Of a stretch of 64,000 nt of DNA, positions 56,704 to 64,000 are shown in pieces. The notes beneath the pieces were generated by a model that searched no databases, was not told the DNA's origin, and saw only the letters and a program-made list of their open reading frames with translations. The stretch is from Akkermansiaceae bacterium (GTDB taxonomy: Bacteria > Verrucomicrobiota > Verrucomicrobiia > Verrucomicrobiales > Akkermansiaceae). A program made the position numbers and the translations under genes. Every line of letters starts with the position of its first letter. Positions within the stretch are counted from its first letter, which is position 1. The stretch spans positions 744,001-808,000 of the forward strand of contig JACKQB010000001.1 of assembly GCA_024233115.1 (NCBI GenBank). Reading direction: 5' to 3'.

Positions 56704-57043
56704 AATGGAGGGAGAGTTTTGTTGCGAGATGGTATTGATGATTGCCGCTATGCTGCGAACATACGACTCTTTAGAAAACCGGGAGCCGCATATGAGGGGA
56801 CGTTCGGGATGTGTTGTCGAATTTTCAACAACCACTATGGGATCCTAAGAATAACGGGTATGATTGTCACCATTAGGCTCTGCGGAAGTGCAGGGTAGCA
56901 GTTTGCCGAAGATCCTGGTGGGCAAAATGACGAGAGCTTCCAAAGATATGCGAAAAGGCCGAAACCTGACAAATGGGGCACGATTCATTACGAAATTCTT
57001 GATAGCCTAACCGGCTGATCTGTGTAAAACTGAGCGCATATTG
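56704..57043. other. Non-coding gap of about 340 bases
   Basis: No supported coding region on either strand. It contains an imperfect inverted repeat around TTGTCGAATTTTCAACAA (56811-56830). Some of it must hold the promoter of the penicillin-binding protein gene. Confidence 0.5.
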
Positions 57044-59242
57044 ATGGTGATGCGACAGCAACAACGTATTTTTCCCCCCGCCTTGAGTCAACGGACAAGG
57101 TTGGTCGGCTTGAGCTTGATCGCGAGTCTCTGGGTCGGCGTGTGTTCCCTTTTGGCTCAAACGGCACCTGCGCCTGCTGAACCGGGTGAAGCTCCTGGAG
57201 CCGTGGAAACGCCTGCAGGAGCTCCTTCGGTGCCCAGTGAGGATGCCGGGGTGGTCCAGGAGCCCAAGAATGGCGAGGGGCTGGAGGGGTCTGTCACCGG
57301 TCGCAAGGACGCCCGCACCATGACCCTGTCCATCCCCGCACCCAGGGGGCAGATCACGGACCGCCATGGCGAACCCTTCGCCCAGACCAGGGTGGTCTGG
57401 TACCCGGCATTGAAATTCGGCCAGTTTGAAAACGCTGACCGTGCCTACGTTCTTGATTGGGGGCGTAAACGCATTGAGCAGGCAAACGCCCTGTTTGGCA
57501 TCTCCTGGGACGTAAGCGATGATGCCCTGTGGGAGCATTATCGCCACCGCCGCTGGCTTGCCATGCCTGTGACCCACGTGGTGGATGAGGCCAAGAAAAA
57601 GGAGGTCGAAACCAAGTTGATGAAGGGGCTGATTCTACACCCTGTCTACATGCGCTATTACCCGCAGGGAGAGTGCGCGGCCCACATCATTGGTTATACG
57701 GGTAGCTCGGGTAAGCTGGAAAAAGGCCCGATCAATTACGGCGATCCGCTTTTTGAACGGGCCGAAGGCCGGTCGGGGCTTGAGAAGATTTTTGACAAGG
57801 AGCTTACCGGCAAGGAGGGCTTGCTGCGGCAGGACTATGAGGCTGATGGCAGCCTGGTTCTGAAAAAATACGAAAAGCGCCCGGTCCCGGGCGGTACGAT
57901 TGTGACCAGCCTCGATATGAGCTGGCAAAAACATGCGGAAAGTGTGCTGAAACGCTACTGTGACCGTGGTGCCTTCGTTGTCGTGGACATCCACACCGGC
58001 GAAGTGATGGCCATGGCCTCCAGGCCCTGTTTCGACCTGAATGATTTTATTCCCTACATCACCACTGAAAAGTACGCGGCATTGCGGGACGACCCGGGCA
58101 CGCCCCTGTTTGCCAGGGCGTTTCAAGGTGGTTATCCACCTGCCTCCACCTTCAAGCCGGTCGTCGCGGTCACGGCACTGAGTAATGGTGAGGTGCACGA
58201 ACAAAGTCTGATCAATTGCCCTGCAAAAATCAAAATCGGCAACACCTGGATGCACAACTGGTCGACCTCACCCGAAGGATACATCAACGTCAAACGTGCC
58301 ATCGCAAGATCCTGTAACCCGTGGTTCTACCAGGTGGGTATCAAGACCGGGCCATCTGCATTCCTTTCGGTCGCACGCCGACTCGGATACGGCTCAAAAA
58401 CAGGCCTGCCGCTCATCGGTGAAACAGACGGCCTCATCCCGACCAACGAATGGATGGTCAAACACCATAAACGGAAAATGATGGACGGTGACACTGCGAA
58501 CCTGGCCATCGGCCAGGGCGTGATGCTTGCCTCGCCTCTCCAGGTCGCCCAGGCGATGGCAGGTATCGCCAACGGAGAAGCACTGCCGAAGCTCCGTTTG
58601 GTCAAGCAGGTGCAGAGTGTTAATGGCATGGTCCTCGTTTCCAACGATCCTGAGCGACGTAACTTCCTCAACCTCGATCCGAATGCGGTGAACATCGTTC
58701 ACGAAGGGATGATGCAGGTGGTCCATGCAGGCTACGGCACCGGAAAGCAGGCCAGACTGAGCTATACCGTGCTTTGCGGTAAGACCGGCACCGCCCAGTG
58801 GGGCCCCCAGAGTAAGAATCAACGTCTCGCGTGGTTCGCCGGTTTCTTTCCTCTCGAAAACCCACGCTACGCCTTTGCGGCTCTCTACGAGGGGAAGCCG
58901 AATGAGAGGCTGAGTGGGGGGCGCAAAGCGGCTCCCATGGTCAGCGCCTTTTTCGAGCACTTCAAAAAAGACATCAAAAAGGCCATTACCCCACCACCCA
59001 AAGCGATGGTGATCGAGGAGGACGAAGACGGCGTGGAGCAAGAAGGACGCGTGCTCGATGACAGCCCGGCACCCCGTGCCATCCCCGTGGAGGAAGATGA
59101 GGACGAGGGAATCGTGCCAAGTGGAGAGGACCCCCGTCCGTTGCGTGCCATTCCCGTCGAGGAGGACGAGGAGGATGTTCCACCGGGGGCTACTCCTGGT
59201 GGCCAGCCATTGCGCGCCGTTCCCGTGGAAGAGGATGAATAG
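57044..59242 (+). CDS. Class B penicillin-binding protein (PBP2-like) with acidic repeat tail
   Basis: A peptidoglycan transpeptidase of 732 residues (numbering here from a TTG at 57041). A membrane anchor or signal (about 20-40) is followed by a Pro/Ala-rich linker (41-75), a class B dimerisation region (Arg-Gly-Gln-Ile-Thr-Asp-Arg-His-Gly near 102), and the transpeptidase domain with Ser369-Thr-Phe-Lys372, Ser424-Cys-Asn426 and Lys581-Thr-Gly-Thr. All catalytic motifs are intact. The C-terminal 80 residues are an acidic extension with three copies of a unit like Arg-Ala-Ile-Pro-Val-Glu-Glu-Asp-Glu (near 679, 702 and 725). It is a stand-alone gene without mre or rodA neighbours. The best ATG is 57044 or 57050. 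Confidence 0.92.
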   Translation: MVMRQQQRIFPPALSQRTRLVGLSLIASLWVGVCSLLAQTAPAPAEPGEAPGAVETPAGAPSVPSEDAGVVQEPKNGEGLEGSVTGRKDARTMTLSIPAPRGQITDRHGEPFAQTRVVWYPALKFGQFENADRAYVLDWGRKRIEQANALFGISWDVSDDALWEHYRHRRWLAMPVTHVVDEAKKKEVETKLMKGLILHPVYMRYYPQGECAAHIIGYTGSSGKLEKGPINYGDPLFERAEGRSGLEKIFDKELTGKEGLLRQDYEADGSLVLKKYEKRPVPGGTIVTSLDMSWQKHAESVLKRYCDRGAFVVVDIHTGEVMAMASRPCFDLNDFIPYITTEKYAALRDDPGTPLFARAFQGGYPPASTFKPVVAVTALSNGEVHEQSLINCPAKIKIGNTWMHNWSTSPEGYINVKRAIARSCNPWFYQVGIKTGPSAFLSVARRLGYGSKTGLPLIGETDGLIPTNEWMVKHHKRKMMDGDTANLAIGQGVMLASPLQVAQAMAGIANGEALPKLRLVKQVQSVNGMVLVSNDPERRNFLNLDPNAVNIVHEGMMQVVHAGYGTGKQARLSYTVLCGKTGTAQWGPQSKNQRLAWFAGFFPLENPRYAFAALYEGKPNERLSGGRKAAPMVSAFFEHFKKDIKKAITPPPKAMVIEEDEDGVEQEGRVLDDSPAPRAIPVEEDEDEGIVPSGEDPRPLRAIPVEEDEEDVPPGATPGGQPLRAVPVEEDE

Positions 59243-59256
59243 CTTTCCCCATCCGT

Positions 59257-60618
59257 TTAGGGCTTGAGCTGGAACTCCATCCGGAAAAAGCCGATGCCCG
59301 CGTCGAGCGGCATCCTTGCCTGGTACTGGCCACTGCCCATGTCAATCAGGCTGGCTGCGGGGACTTTGGTCCAGTTTGACAGATCAACCGATTGCTTCAC
59401 CACAACATCGGCCAACCGCGCAGCACTGGCGTCGGGAGAATAATCGATGGTCAGCATGGGAGTGCCGGCGATGTCTTGCAGCTGGCCGACATGCAGATCA
59501 TCCACAACCATCGGGTTCAGGTTGAGCAGGTATTCGCCCAGGTTGGGGATGCCGTCGCCATCCTTGTCGGCAGACATGCTGAGGTCTGTTAGTCCTGCTG
59601 TGGTGGCCCAGTCCTTATAAGGCTGATCCGGGTCCAGACCCATCACATCCGCCAGGATCTCACGGTCGGGGAGTAGGGGGATGTTGGAGTTGGTCGCTGT
59701 GTTGATGGCTGCTAACAATGTATTGGCGATGATTGCCTGCCCATTGGTGGATGGATGCAGGCCCCCCTTGCAAAAGAGGTAATTGGAAGGGTTCTCCGGG
59801 TCCTTGTCTTTGATCATTTCGATCGCGCCGATATAGAGAGGTTCTGAAGATAGGATTCTGTCGGTTAGGTTGGAGATGGGAGCTAGGGTGGCTCCCTCGC
59901 TTGTGGCTAGTGCCGCTATGGCGAGGTTGAGATCGTTGATGATCGCACTGGCATTAGCTCTTTTTACCGGATCCGGGTGGGCGTCAATTTTGTCTGGTGT
60001 GGCACCTAGATCGGGCGCGTCGGCCAGCACGATGGGAACTGCTGGGTTAACATCGCGTATTTCATTAATGATCCCGGTGAGGTTGCTGATGATATTATTG
60101 ATGAATTCCGCAGGTGTAGGGTCACCGGGTTCCGGATCATAGAGCTCCCCATAGTGAGAACGGATGTCGTTTCCTCCGAGCATGATGACAACGACGTCGA
60201 CGTCATCATATTGGCTCCTTAATTTGTCACGGCTTCTTGAATCGGGAAGGAGTTCCACCTCGGGCCAATCAAGTGAGGCATTGATGATATCCATCCACAT
60301 GTCTGTGTCATATCCGGGGATACCCCAGTTATATTCAAATCCTGCGTCTCGCCAGTCCCGGTAACTGAGTAGTGAATTTTCATAACGGCCAAAATCAATA
60401 TCGCCACTTCTTCTGGCATGAAGAATTTCCACCCAGTTCATCGTGTTTGCATCTAGCGGATCCGAGTCCGGAGCACTGAATGGAACTTCGAAGTAATACT
60501 CCTCCGTCATACTGTCCCCGATCGCCATGACCTTGAGAGCGGCCTGGGAGGACAAGGTGAGTCCAAGGCCGAGGAGGCAGGCCGGTAGGACAGCGGATGG
60601 ACACCATTTCATGCGCAC
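59257..60618 (-). CDS. Exported SGNH/GDSL-type hydrolase, paralogue of 42281-43732
   Basis: A 453-residue exported hydrolase with signal peptide 1-26. Block I is Ala-Ile-Gly-Asp-Ser-Met-Thr-Glu (Ser near 35), block III Met-Leu-Gly-Gly-Asn-Asp-Ile-Arg near 147, and block V Lys-Gly-Gly-Leu-His-Pro-Ser-Thr-Asn near 290; again the Asp of Asp-x-x-His is replaced (Gly here). After residue 350 are Asp-Lys-Asp-Gly-Asp-Gly-Ile-Pro-Asn-Leu-Gly-Glu-Tyr-Leu-Leu-Asn-Leu-Asn-Pro (calcium-loop style) and a beta domain. Both this protein and the paralogue share Asn-Trp-Val-Glu-Ile-Leu-His. It is convergent with the penicillin-binding protein gene, 14 bases apart. Confidence 0.87.
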   Translation of the reverse strand: MRMKWCPSAVLPACLLGLGLTLSSQAALKVMAIGDSMTEEYYFEVPFSAPDSDPLDANTMNWVEILHARRSGDIDFGRYENSLLSYRDWRDAGFEYNWGIPGYDTDMWMDIINASLDWPEVELLPDSRSRDKLRSQYDDVDVVVIMLGGNDIRSHYGELYDPEPGDPTPAEFINNIISNLTGIINEIRDVNPAVPIVLADAPDLGATPDKIDAHPDPVKRANASAIINDLNLAIAALATSEGATLAPISNLTDRILSSEPLYIGAIEMIKDKDPENPSNYLFCKGGLHPSTNGQAIIANTLLAAINTATNSNIPLLPDREILADVMGLDPDQPYKDWATTAGLTDLSMSADKDGDGIPNLGEYLLNLNPMVVDDLHVGQLQDIAGTPMLTIDYSPDASAARLADVVVKQSVDLSNWTKVPAASLIDMGSGQYQARMPLDAGIGFFRMEFQLKP

Positions 60619-60728
60619 AGTGTAAACCTAAAAACTGAGGAATCAAGTGAACGGGTGGTTGCAGAATAGTCATTGCTGTTACATACTCTCCTTGTCCCTG
60701 GAAAGACAGGGGGATTCACTATTTTCCT

Positions 60729-61442
60729 ATGCCCGAAAACGAAGTCATCAATAGCCCGATTGGAGAAATCCTGCCAGCCAGGCACCCGCGCATCCGCAAG
60801 GTGATGGGGCTGTTGCTAACAGGTTTTGCTGCCGTTATCCCCATCCTGGGAACCATTTGGTTGATGGTTGTCATCTACCAGGTCTTGATGCGAGTGGGGG
60901 ATGAGATGATCAAACTCTTACTCAAGGGACTGAACCTGATGCGCTCAGGGCCGGATCTTGTGACCGAGGACTTTGCATTCTACGGATCCAATTTCGTCCG
61001 TTTCCTGATCCCTGTTTTCTTGCTCCTGCTGATAGGTTTCGGGGTGGCGAATCGCCCTGGTAAAAAAATCCTGCACTGGCTTGACCTGGGGATGCAGCAT
61101 GTGCCGTATGTCGGATTCATCTATTCCGCGCTGAAACAATTTGTCGATGCTGTCAAGAACCTCGGCGGTGACCGGAAATTCAAAAGCGTCGCCTACGTCG
61201 AGTATCCAAGCCCCGGCTGCCGGATGCTTGGTTTTGTGACCGGTAATTACCACGATGCCCAGGTGGGCCGCGATGTCACCACGGTGTTTATCCCCACCAG
61301 TCCGAACCCGATGACGGGGTTTACCATCATCATCGACGATGACAAGGTGCAGGACAGCAGCATGACCCTTGAGGAAGCCAGCAAGCTGATCCTGTCCGCA
61401 GGCCTCGTCGCCCCGGCTTCGTTTCAGGAGGACAAGGAGTGA
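60729..61442 (+). CDS. DUF502 membrane protein
   Basis: A 237-residue inner-membrane protein of the DUF502 family. Two membrane helices (about 27-50 and 90-108) are followed by a soluble domain with Gly-Lys-Lys-Ile-Leu, Pro-Tyr-Val-Gly-Phe-Ile-Tyr-Ser-Ala-Leu-Lys-Gln, Val-Tyr-like Glu-Tyr-Pro-Ser-Pro-Gly, Leu-Gly-Phe-Val-Thr-Gly and Thr-Val-Phe-Ile-Pro-Thr-Ser-Pro-Asn-Pro-Met-Thr-Gly, the last being the family signature. Function is not established. It is followed by a terminator hairpin. Confidence 0.93.
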   Translation: MPENEVINSPIGEILPARHPRIRKVMGLLLTGFAAVIPILGTIWLMVVIYQVLMRVGDEMIKLLLKGLNLMRSGPDLVTEDFAFYGSNFVRFLIPVFLLLLIGFGVANRPGKKILHWLDLGMQHVPYVGFIYSALKQFVDAVKNLGGDRKFKSVAYVEYPSPGCRMLGFVTGNYHDAQVGRDVTTVFIPTSPNPMTGFTIIIDDDKVQDSSMTLEEASKLILSAGLVAPASFQEDKE

Positions 61443-61504
61443 TGGCGTTGATGTAAAGGGGGGTCTTTTTTAAGATAGGGGGGTATTTTTCTGAAACTCC
61501 CATT

Positions 61505-61530
61505 TCCAACCCGATGTTGGATGTTTTTTA
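61505..61530 (+). terminator. Probable terminator after the DUF502 gene
   Basis: TCCAAC pairs with GTTGGA across the loop CCGAT and is followed by TGTTTTTTA. It lies 63 bases after the stop codon. Confidence 0.65.
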
Positions 61531-61619
61531 TTGATGGCGATGTCATTTTTCATACACTGGGGGTCAGATTTGTTTTAAATCGTAACGAATCCAGTAATCC
61601 CCGCCGATATATTGATCCT

Positions 61620-64000
61620 ATGAAGATTAGACACCTCCCGACCTCGTTATCCGTCTTTGCCTCCCTCGCCGTTGGTCATGCCAATGCAGACATTCTCACT
61701 TGGGATAACGTGAGCACAGATGGACTATGGAACCAGACATCCAATAACTGGGGAGGCTCGCTTTGGAGCAACGCCAATCCTGATGATGCCATCTTTGGCG
61801 CTACCGGAGCGGGCACGGTGACTCTTGGTGAAAACATCACCGTGGGTAATATTACATTTTCGGCCGCAGGTTACACAATTGCCGGAGGGGGAAACAGCCT
61901 TGCCCTTTCATCACCAAGTACGATCACAGCCGATAGTGACGCAACGATTTCCGCTGTGTTGTCTGGCGGTGGCTTGACTAAAGAAGGAGGTGGAATTCTT
62001 ACATTAAGCGCTACAAATACTTACACTGGAGATACGGTGATTAATAATGGGACTCTAAATATTACAGGCTCTGACTATACTCAGAAAATTGCTCCAGGAT
62101 CTGCCATCACGGTCAATTCTGGTGCCACGTTGAAATATTCAGCCGGAGTCAATTCCCTCCAACGGAATGCCGGTGATGCCATGATCACATTGAATGGCGG
62201 AATACTGGACTATGCTGCACCTACCCATGGCCATATGGGGAATATAACTCTTCAAAATGGTGCCTCTTGGATCGCTAGCGGAGGTGGTGGCTACAGTGGC
62301 GAGAACATGCAACTCAATGGCACCGTCACGGTGTCAGGAACGTCCGCTTCTACCATCGGTGCGTTTAGCCAGGGGCTTGCCCTGAATGGAAACCGGGAAT
62401 TCAATGTTGCAGACGTAACCGGCAACAGCAGCACCGACCTTACCGTCATCGCCGAGCTTGAAAATAATGATAGCGGCCCCGGCGATGGAGTCATCAAAAC
62501 GGGTGCCGGAACGATGCTGTTTTCCAGCACCGGTAAATCCTATTCGGGTGAAACGGTAGTGAATGACGGCACTTTGGTAGTCAGTACCACCTTGCGTTCC
62601 ACTTCCGGGGTTACCGTTGGATCGGGTGCTGTGGCTGAATTTGGAGCCACCAACATTTTCGTCGGAGGACACGGAACAGCACTGGACAATGGCAGGGTGT
62701 TAACGGCGAATGGTGGTACATTGCTGATGAATGGCTCGTTTGATTCTCGTTTTGGTAATGTAGCTCTTAACGATGGAGCTACCTGGACATCGAACCGCGT
62801 GCTTACCGGTTGGGACGCACTCATGGCTAATACAAGCGCAGGAGCCGCCACGGTCACGGTCGGTGGAACAGGTGCTTCGACCATGAATGGAAGTGGCGGG
62901 GTGCACCTTCAGGGAGTCCAGAATTTTAATGTGGGTGATGCCAGTGGCGACGCTGGTGGTGATCTCTTTGTGAACATGACTCTAGACAATGGCGGTCTTG
63001 CTGGTGGAACCGGCGGTGTCAACAAGCTTGGCGACGGTCGCATGGTCATCCAGAAGCGCATGACTTATACCGGCGGAACCACGGTGAATGCTGGTGTGCT
63101 CGAAATTGCAGGAGGCGGCAACGCCTCGGCTGGTGCCATCCGCGGAGCCTTGACCATCAATGACGGTGGGCGTGTGGAGCTTAATTTTTCGGATGCCCTC
63201 GGTTACGGGAGTGGATCTGACTCGATCAGTGCCATCAATATCAACGGCGGAGGTGTGCTTCACCGCATTGGAGGAGCTAACGAGACCCTCGGGTCTGTGG
63301 CGATTACCATGGATGGAGGAACAATCTCATCCAGTGACCCGGCACAACGCTATGACCTCTTCGGCGGTGGAACTTCCGTCACCGTTAACAATGCTTCAGG
63401 TTTGGGGTCGAATAAATCAGTAATCTCAGCACGGGTTGACTTACGCCAGGCGAATGTCGATTTCACAGTGAATGAGAACGCTACCTTGGAAGTGGGTGTG
63501 CTTGGATTGGACACCCCAGGGGCAACAATGACTAAAAAGGGCATTGGAACGATGGTGATCACAGACGCCAGCGACTACAACGGCGCCACTAATATTCAAG
63601 CCGGTACACTGGCACTGGGTTCAGGCGGCTCGATCTCGGATTCGCCAACCATTGATGTGCTGGGTGGAGCGACTTTCGATGTCTCAGCCGTTTCCGGAGG
63701 GTTTTCCCTTGGAAATGGCCAGACACTCATGGGTGCGGGCACCGTAGTCGGGCCGATTCAAGCGGCGCTTGGCTCGACCATCGCTCCCGGAGCCAGCCCC
63801 GGCACGCTGAACTTCGATGACAACCTCACCATTGCAGGTGGAGCGATCATGATGATCGAGCTAACAGGTACCTCCAATGGCGCATACGACATCCTGAAGG
63901 GTGACGGTGCCAATGCGCTTGCCATCAACGGCGGCACCCTGAATCTCGACACCACCGGCTACACGGCGACACTGGGGGACAGCTTCGTCATTTTTGAAAA
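61620..64000 (+). CDS. Exported protein with autotransporter-associated beta-strand repeats (partial)
   Basis: The frame opens at ATG 61620 and stays open to the window edge (793 codons). It has a signal peptide (1-25, ending Ala-Asn-Ala) and a Gly/Thr/Asn-rich body made of beta-solenoid units. Four PATR-type repeats of the form Gly-x-Gly-(Thr/Ile)-(Leu/Met)...Tyr-x-Gly-x-Thr-x-(Ile/Val)-x-x-Gly-x-Leu are seen near residues 123, 295, 471 and 641, e.g. Asn-Thr-Tyr-Thr-Gly-Asp-Thr-Val-Ile. The segment Gly-Ala-Gly-Thr-Val-Val-Gly-Pro-Ile and Ala-Pro-Gly-Ala-Ser-Pro-Gly-Thr-Leu near 720 is typical of the end of such passenger domains, so a PEP-CTERM tail is expected soon after the edge. It is probably a cell-surface or matrix protein; adhesion is an inference. 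Confidence 0.88.
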   Translation, partial: MKIRHLPTSLSVFASLAVGHANADILTWDNVSTDGLWNQTSNNWGGSLWSNANPDDAIFGATGAGTVTLGENITVGNITFSAAGYTIAGGGNSLALSSPSTITADSDATISAVLSGGGLTKEGGGILTLSATNTYTGDTVINNGTLNITGSDYTQKIAPGSAITVNSGATLKYSAGVNSLQRNAGDAMITLNGGILDYAAPTHGHMGNITLQNGASWIASGGGGYSGENMQLNGTVTVSGTSASTIGAFSQGLALNGNREFNVADVTGNSSTDLTVIAELENNDSGPGDGVIKTGAGTMLFSSTGKSYSGETVVNDGTLVVSTTLRSTSGVTVGSGAVAEFGATNIFVGGHGTALDNGRVLTANGGTLLMNGSFDSRFGNVALNDGATWTSNRVLTGWDALMANTSAGAATVTVGGTGASTMNGSGGVHLQGVQNFNVGDASGDAGGDLFVNMTLDNGGLAGGTGGVNKLGDGRMVIQKRMTYTGGTTVNAGVLEIAGGGNASAGAIRGALTINDGGRVELNFSDALGYGSGSDSISAININGGGVLHRIGGANETLGSVAITMDGGTISSSDPAQRYDLFGGGTSVTVNNASGLGSNKSVISARVDLRQANVDFTVNENATLEVGVLGLDTPGATMTKKGIGTMVITDASDYNGATNIQAGTLALGSGGSISDSPTIDVLGGATFDVSAVSGGFSLGNGQTLMGAGTVVGPIQAALGSTIAPGASPGTLNFDDNLTIAGGAIMMIELTGTSNGAYDILKGDGANALAINGGTLNLDTTGYTATLGDSFVIFE

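Noticed and set aside
56873..57577. 234-residue open frame on the minus strand before the penicillin-binding protein gene
   Set aside because: More than half is antisense of the penicillin-binding protein; the free part shows no start signal or known motif.

Overview
The window looks like a chromosome segment of a free-living, probably marine, member of the Verrucomicrobiota (Rubritalea/Haloferula-type relatives). The signs are a PEP-CTERM sorting tail (Val-Pro-Glu-Pro followed by a hydrophobic stretch and Arg-Arg-Arg-Lys), an exported protein with autotransporter-type beta-strand repeats, several exported formylglycine sulfatases, a DUF2961/GH172 enzyme and a GH95 enzyme. No database search was possible, so lineage is an inference from gene content.

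Layout. 0.1-8 kb: a PEP-CTERM protein, an unknown exported protein with a His/Cys pattern, bioB followed by a beta-ketoacyl synthase, a low-molecular-weight phosphatase, a sulfatase-fold protein that has lost its catalytic residues, and an M14 carboxypeptidase. 8.1-13.2 kb (minus strand): a complete vitamin B12 uptake operon (TonB receptor, binding protein, ATPase, permease) behind a cobalamin riboswitch. 13.3-25.2 kb: a small DksA/TraR-type zinc-finger protein and a sulfated-glycan degradation locus with two sulfatases on the minus strand and, divergently, GH95, GH172, a third sulfatase and a GH36-like enzyme. 25.3-28.8 kb: tRNA-Leu with an unusual AAG anticodon, an exported hypothetical, nadB and a DUF4349 lipoprotein.

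28.9-31.8 kb is a small graveyard of accessory genes: an AAA/DUF4143 ATPase broken by a nonsense codon and by an 11-bp tandem duplication, a HigB-type toxin with one stop codon beside an intact HigA-type antitoxin, and a truncated, frameshifted SIR2-like gene. 31.9-38.4 kb is a hexuronate catabolic operon (SDR mannonate/fructuronate oxidoreductase, uronate isomerase, two further dehydrogenases, 2-keto-3-deoxygluconate kinase) with a divergent AraC regulator and a terminator. 38.5-42.2 kb is a GT4/GH130 pair. 42.3-49.7 kb holds an SGNH hydrolase, a DUF3127 protein with an SSB-like tail, a frameshifted four-helix-bundle/zinc-finger gene, thiC behind a TPP riboswitch with terminator, a radical SAM protein and a GH16 enzyme. 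49.9-56.7 kb is an apparent six-gene TolC-MacA-MacB-response regulator-histidine kinase operon. 57-64 kb holds a class B penicillin-binding protein with an acidic C-terminal repeat, a second SGNH hydrolase, a DUF502 membrane protein and the start of the large repeat-rich exported protein cut by the window edge.

No CRISPR array, transposase, phage module or rRNA gene was seen. The most notable points are the dead sulfatase-fold protein, a dispersed short repeat that has entered coding sequence (encoding Ser-Asp-Gln-Thr-Asp-like linkers), the cluster of precisely diagnosable gene decay at 28.9-31.8 kb, the repeat tail of the penicillin-binding protein, and the AraC gene with no usual start codon.
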